Assembly: GCA_037074705.1 (NCBI GenBank)
Contig: CM073590.1
Location: 177,583,246-177,647,245 of the forward strand
Reading direction: 5' to 3'
Length of the DNA stretch: 64,000 nt
Source: Zhengitettix transpicula
Lineage: Eukaryota > Arthropoda > Insecta > Orthoptera > Tetrigidae
Positions 43,238-57,699 of this stretch are shown piece by piece. Position 1 is the first letter of the stretch; each line of letters starts with the position of its first letter. Both the position numbers and the translations under genes were made by a program. Below the pieces are notes generated by a model. That model did no database searches. It saw only the letters and a list, made by a program, of their open reading frames with translations, and was not told where the DNA came from.

Positions 43238-44525
43238 CCACTGTGTTCAAAAAGTAAGGTGAAGTTGTCATTTAAAACTCCCGGGTATTAGGAAGGCAGG
43301 TAATTTTTTTTCCTAGGTTGGTAGGACTGTCTATAATATTCGCCAAGCGTCTGTTTGTTAAAAGGTTTAATTATCTCCGAGTTACACGTGTTTTTGTAAA
43401 CAACCAAAAGTTGATTTTTGCAATGGGTGATTTTGTTGAGCAAAGAACTTGAATCAAATTCTGTTTACGGAACGAATATTCTTATGCGGACACGTTGAAA
43501 ATGTTGCGGAAGGCCTTTGGTGATTAAACTATGGCACAAAAAAACGTTTATAAGTGGTACAACGAGTTGAAAGAGGGCCGAGAACGCGTTGAAGATGAAC
43601 CGCGCTCTGGACGACCATCAACGTCTACCGACGAGGGCCACGACCAAACAATCAAAGAATTGGTGCTTGAAAATCGTCGATGGACAATTAGAGATCTAGC
43701 TGATAGTGTTGAAATATCATTTGGCTCATCCCAAACCATTTTGAAGAATGTTTTGTGTCTCAAACGCGTCAAGTCTCGATTGGTGCCAAAATCGCGCAAT
43801 TTTTGCGTTGATGTGTGTGAAACTTTGCTGTCTGACTATCAGGACCACTTGAAATGCATCACTACTGGAGACGACACTTGGATTTACGCATACGACCCTG
43901 AAACCACCGACCAATCCAGCGAATATCGTGCAAAAGGTGAAGCAAGACCGAAAAGACCACGGCAAAGTCGATCGAAAATCAAGGTCATGTTGACAGTTTT
44001 CTTTGATTATCGTGGTGTGGTGCACTATGAATTCCTTCCGCCGGGCCAAACTGTCAACAAAGAATATTATTTGAGCGTTATGCCTCGTTTGCGTGAAGCT
44101 ATTCGTCTGAAACGGCCGGAATTATGGGCGAACAACTCTTGGTTCCTTCATCACGATAATGCACCATGTCATACTTCATTGGTTCTTCCTTACTTTTTTG
44201 CCAAAAACTCGACTCATATCGTTCCGCAACCACCGTATTCACCTGATTTGGCTCCGTGCGACTTCTGGCTATTCAGAAAACTCAGAAGGTCAATGCGGGG
44301 ACGCAGTTTTGACACGATTGAGGAGATAAAAACCGAATCGATGAAGGTCTTGAAGGCTTTACCGGAAAAAGACTATTTCGACTGTTTCGAGGACTGGAAA
44401 AAGCATTGGAAAAAGTGCGTTTTTTCTGACGGAAATTACTTTGAAGGGGATGAAATTGATTTGGAAGAATAATTAAATAATTTATATTTTATATATAAAT
44501 TCACCTTACTTTTTGTTCACAGTGG
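43238..44525 (+). mobile_element. mariner transposon
   Basis: A 1,288-bp element with 26-bp terminal inverted repeats: 43238-43263 (CCACTGTGTTCAAAAAGTAA...) and 44500-44525 (inverted CCACTGTGAACAAAAAGTAA...), about two differences between them. TA follows the right end (44526-44527). The left flank reads AA where TA is expected, consistent with a mutated target duplication. The length and ends are typical of the insect mariner family. Confidence 0.95.
43423..44472 (+). pseudogene. mariner transposase, disabled by two early stops
   Basis: The original start is probably the ATG at 43423. The frame then meets a TGA (43450-43452) and a TAA (43525-43527) inside the N-terminal DNA-binding region, and runs open from the ATG at 43531 for 313 codons. 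The catalytic triad is intact and spaced DD34D: D114 in TTGDDTW, D209 in HHDNAPCH and D244 in SPDLAPCDFW (numbering from 43531). Family signatures include EDEPRSGRPST and YSPDLAPCDFWLF. The residue after the first catalytic Asp is Asp where Glu is usual. A few residues appear to be missing near FCVDVCETLL. The protein cut and pasted the element; this copy cannot make a full-length enzyme. Confidence 0.92.
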
Positions 44526-47500
44526 TATACCATTATTCGTCTGCTGTCAATTTCATTAAACGTTTGCCGGTTATATTTTTCAGTTAACGACAATATGAAA
44601 GTTTCCAATTTTACAGCTAACTCCTTACATTTATTGAAAGAGTGATTTTATTTGGCGGCACAGGTTTTGACAAATAACACGAACACGTATCGCATCTTTA
44701 AACCAGAAATTCAACGGCCACACTCTGAAGAAACGAAACATCAATATCTCTCATTTTTGTATTTACTGCTTGCGATCACGTGAAGGGAGTTAATGTCATC
44801 AGGACACGCTCATCGTGCAGTCTAGTCTATGAATTCAAATGAAGGACTCCAAAGTTCTGTGCGAATCAATGAGATCACTGTGATCTTAAGTTACAAATAA
44901 ATGTGAACAAACTTGTATGCTTCTTTAAACTACGATTATCGGTTTCTCTATTATGAATTATTTAAAAAACGAACGTATAAAATATTCTACATATTAGTAG
45001 TATTATAATAAATATAACTTGCAGAGAAGTCAGACTTCACCAGTGACAGTTGTTTCTCAAACAATGTATAGATAGAAATGACTGTTATTTGTAGTAAATA
45101 AGGCAGTAAATGACATACTGTTACTATATACTAAAATGAGAAACGCCAAATAATAGATTTTTTAATCAAATAAGGGCTTATATCTAAACTTAATAAAGGT
45201 TAAAAGTATTTCCTTCAGTAAATAAACATTTATCCTTAATTTGATACAAATAAACTTCCATAAACTTGTAAATATGAGTATTTTTATTATTATGTGTTGT
45301 AATATGTTCGGATTAATTATTATCCTGGCTCATTGGAGATTATAAAAACTCTAATATCATTATTATATGTGTAAAACTAATCGATGTTCCTCACTTGCAT
45401 AATTTATTTATATTTCCCAGTTGTTAGTTAATTGCTACATGTCACTTATTAACGCTAATGATTAAATATACGGACATTTAGCATAATTTAGATTTTTTTG
45501 AAAGGCATGTCCAGGTTTAACTGGACGAAATTATCGAAAAAGCCTTATCCGAATAATACTGTACTTCTTCCCGTACAACGTTAACTACATTTATTTTATT
45601 TCTGCTTGAAAAACGAATCCTTAGATTAATAAAATAACCGGAAAGCATAAACTAGTGTGTTGTTAAATTTTAAACGTAGAAACTAAACAAAACGTCTCAA
45701 CCATATTTGCAGAATTTTTTGATACTTAAAAAACTTAATAAACTTCCTTTAAACCCAAGATATTTAATTAAGGAAGTGATTAGAGATTTTGTAAAGTACT
45801 GGGACTACGTTTTCTTGTTTCTGAGCACCGTATCGTTGGTTGCAATATCATTGAAAATGTTATACTGCATACTAGTTGCGTAAATGCATATTATATGATT
45901 ATTTGTATTATTATTGTACAGTTACATACAACAAACCAAGGGTATATTGAAAGGTAAGGGTAGTAGTTAAACAGAAATTTACTGAGTTCGTTTTATATGT
46001 TATGTAATTTTATTTGTATTTTTCTTATATATGTAATAAATAAATGAATAGAAACACGTGTCAAAAACAATTTAATAAAATAAAAGTAACACAAGATTTA
46101 GTTACTTTTCGCGGAATATTCACTGGCGCACAAGATGAATTCTACAAGTATTAATGTCTGGAGATATAAAGAAAAAATAATTATCTGGAGATATAAAGAA
46201 AAAAAATTATACCAACGTTATATCATAATTTAGAATAATATTATATTTTAATAAATTAATCTATACCAAATGTCGTCTTTTATACTCGTTTAACTGAAGA
46301 TATTCTAAGAAAAGGAACTAAACATTGTGTAATTTTTTATTTTATTAATTTATTTTTGACATATACGACACTTTATTTAATTATATCTTTATATTTTTGT
46401 TATAAGGAAGTTTGCTAAACATCACAAGTTCGCCAATGTCGTTTTGTAACTCATAATTCTTTAATCTCAAAAGTTTTTTCCCTTCTGAGAACCATTGAAT
46501 CGTTTCTATGATGATTGAAATCAGATACTCGTATTTTTTTCATAGTGCCTTCCCCGACCTCCCCCCCCCCAACTGTGATCCTGAAAGGTGGTGAATCTAT
46601 AAACTGTTGATAAGTAGTTAGTTTCTGCCCACGATCTGTTACGCTGCAATACATTCAGAAACTGGGGAAAATATATTTAAAGATTTCTTGACATTACCTA
46701 CTGTGGGTGTTTTAATGCTAAATAATTGCAATATAATCGAGCTCCTCATTATGCGATTAGAAGGACGTAGCGTAATCTCACAGATAGATAATATATCGGC
46801 ACACAATACTGTGCGCGTTATTTCGAGGATGTATAAAGTGAATAAAAGTAAAGCTTCCTTCCCGTTTTATTTGCGTTCGCGAGCTTCTAAAGCGTATTTT
46901 ACTTACAAATTGACGTGGCGTTCTTTCCTCGGCATATCAGCTAGTATTTACGAACAGGATTCTCTCGCAGCGTCCGCGCGTATTTTCGAGGTAGATGCTC
47001 CATCTCCATTCCAGTCGGGCTCGGCGTCGCCATCACATTTTCGCGGCAATTGAAGAGAAGCGTCGACCCGCTATTCAACAGCCGCCACCCGCCTTCCCCG
47101 GAGACGGCGAGAGAGATTGCCTACACTGGCGACGACGTCACTGCCTTACTTTGTTTACAAATTCCTCTCTCTATCCGCTAATCACAACAGTCAATCGCAA
47201 CGGAGAGATTTCATTTAACATTCCCACCCCCGCCCACTCAGCTTCAATTTCCCTCCTGTATACGACTCACAACGAGCTTAGTAATACTGTGGATTACCGA
47301 ATAACGTTATGCAAATGTTTGAGAAACCCGGAGCCGTATTGAGCTGCCGCGTATGTTGTATGGGACATAAGAAGCCATCTTAAAAGAAAATAACAATAAA
47401 AATAAAAATCATTATATGGAACACCGCAAAACAATCTCAATACTCTGATGTTGAACATTAAAGTGTTCGAATAATTAAAACGACATAAGAGAACACGATT

Positions 47501-49289
47501 CGTATCCCTCCACATATAAAGCCTCAAAAATATCCACAAAATGAAGATAATTTTTCAATTCTGATACCAATTTCCGACAAGTTTTCAAAGGCTGCGTAAT
47601 TTTTAGGTTTAACATAAAGAGCTAAAATGTTCTCAGATGAAATTGAAGCGTGCCTCTTCTTCCACAAACACCCTTTCTGAACCTACAATACATGACAAAT
47701 TATTCAAAAGCCCTCACTAATATCTATTCTATTACCGTACCGTATTTTGTAACATAATAATCATTAAAATTAAACTGTAGAAATTTTTCGGCACATTGTG
47801 ACATTTTCAATCTCTTATTACAGAAACTCTGTCATTCTTTAGTGTAAACTAGCGGGATTTTTTTTCGTTATTTAAATTTATTATTTATGTATTTTAATTT
47901 ATTTTACGAAAGAAATATCAGGAGTAATTAATATTCTCGGCTTGAGTCTGGCGAGGTCCTATTATCGCCTCCCAGGTACTCACAGAAACAAAAGCAACCC
48001 CACCGAGGCCTCCCTTTGTGTGAATTAAAATATTGTGAGTGTCTGGCCTAGACTAATGTTTGGTCACAATGTTTTATCACGTTCCGACAAGACGCTCCAC
48101 CAGATTGACGCAATCGCGGCCGTGCCTACCCACGGCCTTGAATTTGACGATTTGCACACCGTATGAAGTGTGACTAATTAAGATATAATAAGATTTGTGG
48201 CAGCAAAAAACCGAGGTGTGAAGGGAGCTTGCAGAGCAAGCGGAATTTAGTCTGTTCGTGGATGTTATGAGTTAGCTTTGGAGTAGGAATTAGTGAAATT
48301 TGGGAAGGTTATCGATATGTTATATAGTTTTTAGTTTTGGAGTGTGAAGGACAGGATCTTCTGGATTCGATGTACCAACATGCACTCTACCTCTAGTCAT
48401 TTCATATTTCTTGTATCTTACTTTACCTATCTCTTGGCCGATTTATCACGCAGACCTCCCTATTTTAATGTCTTCACAAGAACAAATAATTACATACAAC
48501 CCGTCGCCTATTTTCTGATCGGTATATCCAAACTGTATCCACATATTAGTGATTTTATGCTACTTACTTCCTATTATAATTTTTTTGTATTCGGTCATGT
48601 TGAGAGGATCCCTATTTAGTTGCAGTATTTACTAACGTAATTACAATTCTATTTTAAATATATTGCGAAAAAATTGTCTTATTAATGTATTTTCAAATAT
48701 AAAATTTTAAACTTTGAGCGATGCATGTGGCTTGTAAAATGAATCCTGTGATATTTCTGTCGTATAAGACATTAAAGTGAGAATTTAGTGTATAGTACGA
48801 ATTCATTGCTTCAGAAATAAACTTTCTATCGTCTGGATGTTAATAGGAGCCCATTATAAACAACAATGAAAAGCGTGAACCAAATAAACACTGAAGCGCA
48901 TCTCTTCTTTGCTGCGAAATGGTTTCAAGGCTAGAGGAAACCCAGGAACACAGAGCCAGTAGTGTGAATTAATATTTTTACGTGGATAAACATTAACGTA
49001 TATTTAATAACGTTTCCAACCAACAAATATAACAATTATTTATTATTTTAAGTAGTGGAATATTTTTCTTTCCATATTTAGTAGACGAAGAGTGGAACGT
49101 TGAAGTAATAGGATTGTGTCAATTGCTCTGTTAATTTTTGTGGAAAATGATCGTGGTTGGACAAATGTAGTTGTTAGAGGAGTTTTATGAGGTCAACGAG
49201 CGATATATCGAATATACATATTTAATTTATAGCTCATTTAACTTCAGACCATCAAGTTCTGCAAAGATATTTTGGCCGAATGAAGTTGG
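44526..49289. other. No supported gene
   Basis: Mostly AT-rich. A 27-bp tandem pair (TCTGGAGATATAAAGAAAAA) is at 46157-46209 and a poly(C) run at 46561-46570. Frames at 46688-47342 lie in a GC-richer patch, but I recognise no domain. A perfect 7-bp hairpin (GGCCGTG/CACGGCC) is at 48118-48137. Confidence 0.5.
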
Positions 49290-49291
49290 GA

Positions 49292-49440
49292 CAGATGAGG
49301 AGAAGAAGTATGTAAATCGAAGAGAATTAAGGACGTACTAGAACTAAAACAAAGACTAAAATGGATAGAACACACTGTGACAAAAGAATGGGGTAACTGA
49401 AAAAAACGAAGTAAAATCCACGAAATCATAAACAAACAAT
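49292..49440 (+). pseudogene. Possible scrap of a non-LTR retrotransposon C-terminus
   Basis: One frame reads RIKDVLELKQRLKWIEHTVT followed by KEWGN and a stop. This resembles the IKDV-E-+-LKW-GH-+-+--RW pattern found after the RT domain in several LINE-like families. It is short and the GH motif is altered, so the match is tentative. Confidence 0.35.
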
Positions 49441-52090
49441 TGGGCTGCTAATTGATACGTGGTCCAAATAAATGCAACGAAACATAGACATTATTATAAG
49501 TGAATGGGTCAATACACCGCGGGAAAAAGGGATGAAATCTAAATTGCTGATGACTCAAATTTATACGTTTAATTTATTATATAAAAAAACATTCTTCTCG
49601 AAATATTTTCAAAATAATACGCAGTAATGGGTCGGAAAATGATCGTTTTAAATAATAAAATTACAAAATCTGACGTGAAAATAAAAAAAATATTGATGAG
49701 CAAATGTATGAAATAAGTTTTGAAATATATTTCAATATGAAGTTCAGTTCAAATACATGACTTTTTATATTGCTGAAAATGAATGTTGACAAAATTTTGC
49801 AAAGTCTTTAATTATTTCCGTAAAAGTTTCGCGTTCTCCAACCCAAGTATCGAAATATTTATTAGTAAATGTCCTTTAATTTCCCGAGAACATATATAAT
49901 TGTTAATATTTTAAAAAATAAGGCGGAGATTTGTAAAAATATGCATATTTAAATTATGTTTCAGACTAATATTTGAATAAAAGAAACGTATAGAATCCTC
50001 GATCTAAACAAAGACGTTACAATTAAAATAAATCGGATTGAATGCTTATTTGAATGTTAAAAGTATATTCCAATGTTTACTGGAATATATTGAAAATATT
50101 ACGAAAACAGGAAACAATAGCACAAAATTCGCGGCTTATGAATATCAGATATACCACGTATTGTGAAACGAATGGGATGCAAAATATATTTGAATCCGAA
50201 CTGAGCAACCCTTTTGACCGGAATATAATTGCGTATCACGTTTCTAAATCTGATCCCTGAGAGTACTGCTGCCCACAATGCATCACAAGTATTGTCTACA
50301 GGGATACGTAAAATTGCTTATTATAACTTTCATATATCACATAGCCAATCGATGAGGACATGTGCCGGTAGATGTATGATAGAGAAATTAGCTGTGTGTT
50401 TATATTCAAATGTAAAAATCGCGATTTACATGATTTAATTAAAATAACAAGAAAAAACCTGTAAGTTCCCGCTAGCACTAATAAATCGAAAATCTATGGC
50501 AAATAAATGAATCTGTATTAGCTGTCGTATAACGGTCAGGAACCACCAAGTTTAAGTTTGTAAGATATCCTGATCTGCGCCGATAAATGGAAGGAAACAA
50601 GGGCCACAGTAAGGTTTTACTTCATAAGACTCACAAACCCAGATGTTTGTAAAGTAGAGAAAACACAAAAGTCTTTTGCAATAAATAATTTAAGGTAATT
50701 ACTTATCCGGAAACGACCTTTATATCTGAAGTTAGCAAGGGGTAGAGAAAACAGATGATTAGAGGAAATAAATTAATAAATTTGAGCATAAGGAGTGTTA
50801 TAGCTCGGCCTCAGACGAAATTAAAAGACGATTAATAAGCAACCCACATGAGACCAGCTGTCAGCAGAACGGGAACCAAAGGAACGCGAGACATGATGAG
50901 AATTAGTAGTTATTAAGTGAGTCCTGTTATTTTATATTCTAAACTGTTAACAGCCTTATTATGTTGCGTCTGACAAACTCATTTCTGTAGTATTCAAAGA
51001 CCAATAATACACGACCCTGAGAAACATAACGTTTTATTTTGCGTTATGTAATTGTGGCCGAGGTATTTTGGAAGATAATTAATTTTTACAAATGGATAAT
51101 AACCCATGATAAACAAAATACAAGAGAAAATACTATTAAAGTTACTTTTCTTATATTATTGTAACAGAGATATTTTATTTGATTATGTTTATCATAATAA
51201 ATAAAGAAAATACTATGACGTCAGCCGGGAAACCCAGGGTCGCACTGAAACAACTTTACCATTTATACCACGTGTGCAGAGGGGATGGAGTTTTTCCAGG
51301 TGGGGGAACGGTATAAAAAGCGAGAGAAAAAGGCCGGCAAAGCAGCTTCATATGGGACATGTTGACACTCTAGCATTGAGTTGGCACATATTGTAGCACA
51401 TCGTAAACCCAAGAGAAACAGGGGGGAAAGTCCCACAGCTGCAACCAGCAAAACCGACGAGACAGGACGGACGCCGAAGTAGAGAAAGCCGCATTCAATT
51501 TCTCGAAGACGCCAATCACCGGGAAATATTCCACTAGAATTTGGTTGGTTCTGTGACAAAACCCCGCAATTATACATTCATTACATTTCTTTTGAAACGT
51601 ATTTAAATTGATTTTTAGTTGTCCTAAAACCATGAATTTTCATAAAAACCCTCAGAAGGAGATATTATTTGGCATTACAAAACATTGGCTAGCACTTTTC
51701 AAAAATAAATAAATTGTAATATTAACTTGTTAAGTAAATTTTGAATTAGAATTTCAAACAATATGTAAATAAATCCATAAATATTTTTTGATAATTTCAC
51801 ACGCATTTTTATATAAAACCACAAAAGAACGACTGCCATCTTTCATGATACATTTATGATTCTTTGAAGTAGCGCGTGGCCAGCGTAGCGTTTCTACTTT
51901 AGTCTTAACCCCAGTTTTCCTGGCCATGACGAGCACAAACGTAGATGCCCATACTAGGATTGTTGTGATGCGAGGCGGTGACGCTGACCACAGCAGGTTG
52001 GCTTAATAAATAAACAATTGTCATTTAATTATGTATCAATTGAATATTAATCAATCTGAATTATTTGAAATGAAAGGATTTATGTATTTA
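49441..52090. other. No supported gene
   Basis: AT-rich apart from about 51240-51560. That stretch contains a TATAAAAAG (about 51312-51320) on the plus strand and a 104-codon minus-strand frame with no recognisable domain. Confidence 0.45.
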
Positions 52091-52843
52091 TAGCTGGGTG
52101 CCCGGCGTTGACCGTGTACTTATTTATATAAACCCGAAAAAGTATGTAATTCTATATTAATCTTTAGTCAATAAGTGATTTAACCTAAATCTAACTGTTC
52201 CTAGTTCCGTACGTACTTTCGACCGATAGTGCATTAATTGAACAGCTATAAAATACATTGATTTTTATTGCATCAATCCCATAAAACATACTTCCGAATT
52301 TCTTTACGAATAGAATACTTAGATATACTCGTTGAGTATTGCGTGATATAATTGTCCCTCAGTCTTCAGACACTAAGAAAGATAAAATTGATGATATTCC
52401 TAGCTATATTCACAAAGTAAACAAATAGTCGCCATATTAAGCCAATAAAATGGCACGAAAATCAACTTATATTTTCCGCAAGGATTGTAAAATATTTCGT
52501 ATTGTTTTTTATTATCATTCGATGGAGTATTACCGGATAAAATTATACTTTTTATCCATTGAAAATATTTCTGCTTTATTTCACTAGTTTCCTTTGTCCG
52601 TAGCGTTGTAACGTCTCTCTCTCTCTCTCGTGACGTCATGGCATCTTGGCGCGCAGTAATTTAACACAAAATTATCACTTTTTTTATTATAATGCTTTCC
52701 ACATTTATGCTAGGGGTTTTTCAGCGCCACAGTACCGTTTCTCGTATTTTTAAGAATATGTGTACCGATTTTCGTTGCACTCTGTCCACGCGTTTAAATT
52801 TGCATAGAAATAACGTAAATGCATACATACAAATATACATCCT
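52091..52843 (+). repeat. Unassigned interspersed repeat, copy 1
   Basis: It starts TAGCTGGGTGCCCGGCGTTG and ends in a CATACATACAAATATACATCC tail. Landmarks shared with 60113-60861 include CCTAGTTCCGTAC, CTTTCGACCGATAGTGCATT, CATACTTCCGAATTTCTT, CCCTCAGTCTTCAGACA, CGTGACGTCAT and CTGTCCACGCGTTTAAAT. The short ATAC-rich tail is suggestive of a non-LTR element end, but no coding remnant supports a class. A (CT)n run at 52612-52629 lies inside. Confidence 0.8.
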
Positions 52844-54504
52844 ATTTTATTATGTAGATGAATTCGCCAGACTCCGAAGTATTATCGCTACAGTTGGGTA
52901 ACTTAAGTATTCGCTGTCGTCGTGATGATTATGTATGACGTAATTTCAGTATATAAAAAATAAAAAAGCAATGTTACAGGAAAGTATTACATTCAAAAGC
53001 TGTGTTGCTGCTCGGCTCGCGTAAGTAGCCAGATTTGTAAATTCGCTTTCCTGGATGGACATTTTTACAGGAACGTTATTCTAGGACCACCACAGACACG
53101 CATTAATTATTCCCTCGGTGGTCCGGGCAAAGTGTTTTCATGTTTGAAGCTGTCAGCTTCATAACGCTGTTGACGGATGTGCGCCAAAGCGGCTGCTTGC
53201 TTATTTTCGCTTGTCACACGGCACGGCTATTGCATTTTTCAGGGGGCTGGAAATGAGCATGGGACACCGGCTGCAATATTAAAATTCACGACTCTTTAAG
53301 CAGACTCGTCACTGTGGCGTCGCCCCAGGGAGCGCGCCATTGTCGAAGACGACGCCGGGCGTCCATTATGCACGGCCAAAGCTGCGACGCGTCGCCTTGC
53401 TTCAAGGTAATGGGTATTATCTACAGACATACTTCCACCAACAACAGCGGCCCAACCTCACGACGATACCTGATTCATTTCGATCAGGTTATTGGTCTCA
53501 CTCACGCGGCCCATTAGTACTTTATCGAAGTTGAAGGGAAACGCCCTCGCCCTTATCACTTTCTACTTTCACCCTGATTGCTTCCTGACAACCAAAGATG
53601 ACCAAATAACGATGTTTGTATGGGGTAATATACTCTGTGATTCCGATTTAGAATTTGGATTTGATCACATCTGATTATAAATTAAGACAACCTGACCCAA
53701 CATTATGAAATAAAAACTAACAATTAAATTTTACTTACTTTTAATTATATTTATTTAAATTTAATTTAGTCGAACCGGAAGATGGTTACATAAATCAATC
53801 GGGCGGATGACGGAATATGGGGACAAAAATATTGAAAACTAGAATAAGCCAAGAATAAAACATTCATATAACTATCAGAATATATTCAGTTGAAAAAGTC
53901 GAGGTATTTTACTAACCAGGTAGATCCACGCCAATATCAATACAGATTCTACAGATAATTAAATTGTTCTACATTAACAGGTTGTTTACAGTTCAAACGG
54001 CATGATTTATTTCTTCCTTAGTTCCTTAGCTATCCGTTCTTCGTTTTTTCTCCCATATATTTATAATCATTTGAACTCTACTTTCTCTATATTTTAATAT
54101 TTGCTTGCAATCGTAAAAATGTGAATTGATTGACTGACGATTTACACATACTACGAAAATTAGGAAAATAATTTCCATTTCGTTAGATTCAGAATTATTC
54201 CAGAATAACAAAGTATAAATTTTAGTTTCTTTATTCGCTGTATCTCTTCCAACTTCAATGATCCTCATTCGTTCTCTTCACGTTGTTTTAAATATTGTTT
54301 AATTTTCAAAAGAAGACAATTTTATCCAAAGAAATTTGAACACTTCTTAACAGATTATTAAGCATAGGCGTATCATTCATTAATTTACGTTGATATTTTA
54401 GTCAGAGAGAAACCATGTTTTTGCTGATTCTTGCATCAAAGGAAAATACCGTTTGGTGCCAGTGTGGCTGGGGGTTATAACTGTACCTCCATTGTTTAAA
54501 AGCC
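52844..54504. other. No supported gene
   Basis: A GC-richer, non-repetitive segment at about 53000-53520 carries short overlapping frames and a GTAAGT (about 53021). No recognisable peptide. The rest is AT-rich. Confidence 0.45.
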
Positions 54505-54906
54505 GAGTGTTTTTCCGGGTTGAAAATCCGGGGTCGCAGAACGTTGGGCATACAGTAAGAGTTGTCTTTTATTCTTATTGGAATAGTCGGCCAGCTGCCT
54601 CCTAAACTGGTTGAGGCTCTTAGAAGGGAATGCTGCGTACCTTCAGCAAACCCCTCTCCCGCCATCGTTATGGCGTGGGACAAGTTCGAAATGCCCGACC
54701 TTCTTGTTGCAGGATTTTCTAGGGTTTTACCTGAATAACTTTTGGATTAATTCCGGGTAAGATCTTTAAACTATAGCCGGGGGCTCTAGTTAACCCTTGG
54801 GTACCTTCCTCTACCCTTCCGCATCACCCTATAAAATCCCTTGCTATGCTATTAAAGGAGAGTTACCACCACGTGGATGACCCTCATGTAGCCTGTTACC
54901 CCCAAA
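54505..54906 (+). mobile_element. Family P copy 14 (subfamily B), diverged
   Basis: From TCCGGGGTCGCAGAACGTTG through CAGTAAGAGTTG, GAATAGTCGGCCAGCTGCC, CGACCTTCTTG and AACTATAGCCGGGGG to GATGACCCTCATGTAGCCTG and TTACCCCCAAACC. The 5' hairpin end is absent and the A-tail is degraded. Confidence 0.8.
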
Positions 54907-57560
54907 CCGGACCGAAAACAGCCAGGTGCAGAGAGGCTCAACTTCTAGCTGACATCACGATATAACAAGACGGAATTTACGAAGCCAGATTGTCTATTGG
55001 CAGTGATTAGTCCAATAGGAATGCAGTTGGACACACAGGTCGCTGAAGGTTGAAAACTGAAGATCATTTTGTCAGGAGATGTGGTTTTCGGACTCGGCAA
55101 GAATTTATCAGCTCAGCGGGACTCCACCAGAGATTACAAAGTCCACAATCAGCTGCAATGGACGTCGCTCCATGGCTGAGACTACCAATTTCGTCACATC
55201 TTACGGTTGCGTTGGGCACTTGGTTTAAAATCCGGCCCTAGTTTGCCACAGTAATCCCTGGATTTTCATGACTGGTTAACCGGGGCAATATGTACAGATT
55301 TTGAAATTGTAAGTTTTTTATTTGTTTGGAACAAATTATTTTATATTATGAATGGGTTGTTTTACCCGTTGAAGCCACCTGCGAAACTTCCTCCTACCAC
55401 TCGTAAGGAATTCTAGGAACTGGACCGCTGGAGACATGCTACGATGCCGTTGCACGTGCCACAAGCTTTATAAATACTAAAATAATTGGAATTATATTTC
55501 GACATTAGTGATGTAATACCCTTGATGATTTTCTTCTATACACGTGACTTAAAGTTACGGTTATGTCTCGTGTCAGAGTAATTGTTTCTTCGCGAAGTTT
55601 ATAATCCAGTGATTTGGTGTTGAAATTAGGAATAATTGTACTACTCTGTTATTACGAAACAGGATCCGGAACCTCAAAATTAGTAACTAAAATTTTCCTT
55701 CATTTATTTTTCGTCACAACCATCAACAATATTGAGGTACAGATTCCAAATAATACAGAAATAATATTAATTTTCTGTTATCAAAATTACTTTAACATGC
55801 AATAAGCATTTAACCGTAGTAGATTCACAGCCAATCAACTGGATTTTAAAGTCAAAGTAACAAAATAAAACCAACTTTTAAGTAAAATAAACGAATAAGG
55901 AGGAAAGACGTGCAAAATGTATTCGGCAAAGAAGCGTCCTATGATTCGGAGAGTAGTTATGAAACCTATTTAAACCACGCACTGTAGGAAAGGTTATTTC
56001 TGACAGACTGAAACATGTGGATTATATCTGGCACTAATTCCACTACGAAGTTAAAAAAAAGTGACACTGTATTTAGTTGCCCTGACAGAAGCTCAGAAAT
56101 TTCAGCTCCACTGTAACTAATTTAGAACTAGCAATTTAAGAGTTTTAATTTTGTTTGCAATCCTAAATTTCTTTTAAATTTTATTACCTTTCTTGTATAG
56201 ATTTGTAGTAAATTTATTATGCCCCACAATTACAGCTATGTTCAAATTATGCAACTAACGAGGAAATTTTTTAATTTGTCATGAAAAATTATTACATACC
56301 AACACTTTCGTACAAACAGGATTGTATATCTTATTTTAATCTCAGATACTTCACCATGGCTATTGAACATTTAAAATTGCTTTTAATTTTGTTATGTTAT
56401 AAACATTTATCTCTTTTCGACGTATATAAAAAGTATTAATTTACATTATACAAAAATTTTGTTTTTAAAAATATTGGAATCTGACCTGTAAATTTTATTG
56501 TATACTTTTAAACAGAATTTAAGACCACATAAATGATCGATGTGCTGTATGTTTAATTAATTCGAAATTTCAAAAGGTTAATGGATATTGAAAATAAAAG
56601 AACATGACAACTGCTACGGGTCAAAACTGTTACGACGAGATGAAAATAACCTAAAATAAATTTGGAATACCAAAGAGAGGTTAAAAGCGTTCAAGAAAAA
56701 TAACAAGTTATCTGAAGAAAGAAAAACAAAAGTTAAGAGAACCTATTAGAAGAAACAATCATCTGTTCTGAGACGGAACACTTAATTTTTTTTTATTTAT
56801 TTTACCGGATGTTTCACTTACAAAAGCTAATATTGTCTAATTTTAACCCCTGGACTATGTTATTTTTCTTTCTGTCCATAATTTTCTTATTTCTTTAACT
56901 TTTCGTCGCTCAATTTCTATTTTCCTTTTCTACTCATCTTTAGTTCGCTATAATTTATCCTCCAAGTTTTACCAGTCAGAAAATAGTAAATAGCATCATT
57001 AATCTAAATGTTAATTATCAAAAGTGAGCACGTGAATCTTTCCAATATTTGAAACAGATTCAGGTGTTTTACAATTGATTATTACACATATATTCTTATA
57101 AATATGACTGTAAATTTATTTAAAAATTATTTAATATATTCAAATACAATATTGCAGATGAAATTATTCTCAAGAAACAAGCGTTAGTCTTTCGACATCG
57201 TGGTTGAATAATCTGTCCATGTCAGATTCAATTTCAAGATCTATTCACATTACAGTTTGTTTCATTTATACATATTTTCACGTACCTATAAATATGCACC
57301 CTTAAATTCTTACATTTTCATTAACAGTGTCATGTGGGATCTGAAAAACATTAAACTATGATTTTCACACATTTATTACAAGTTTTTCCGAAAATAACTT
57401 GTTGGCCCCAGAAAACGTTCTATCTCATGTAAAACTGAATGCGGTAAGTTTTTACGACGGAGAAAGACAGTCACCGGGAAATGAATGAAAACATTTGTGA
57501 TCGGCATTTGTTCTGTATTATTTCAAAGAACACGAATGGGTGAGGTCGATTTCCAAATCT
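54907..57560. other. No supported gene
   Basis: About 54910-55260 is GC-richer without a recognisable product. From 55270 to 57560 the sequence is AT-rich with no feature. Confidence 0.5.
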
Positions 57561-57699
57561 GCTGAACGTTCAGCGAGCCGAGCGGTGTTTCGTCTCTCAG
57601 TTGTTGAAGTGTTTTCTTTTTGTCAAATTTCCTATGTTCGTCAGAGAAGAAAAGAGGGCACTGACGGAATTGTGCGATGAATCAGCGGTTGGAGGCCGT

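Noticed and set aside
43548..44049. Minus-strand frames of 83 and 107 codons inside the mariner
   Set aside because: They are antisense shadows of the transposase frame.
46688..47342. Overlapping plus-strand frames of 121 and 115 codons
   Set aside because: They overlap in different frames, show no recognisable domain, and have no promoter or splice support.
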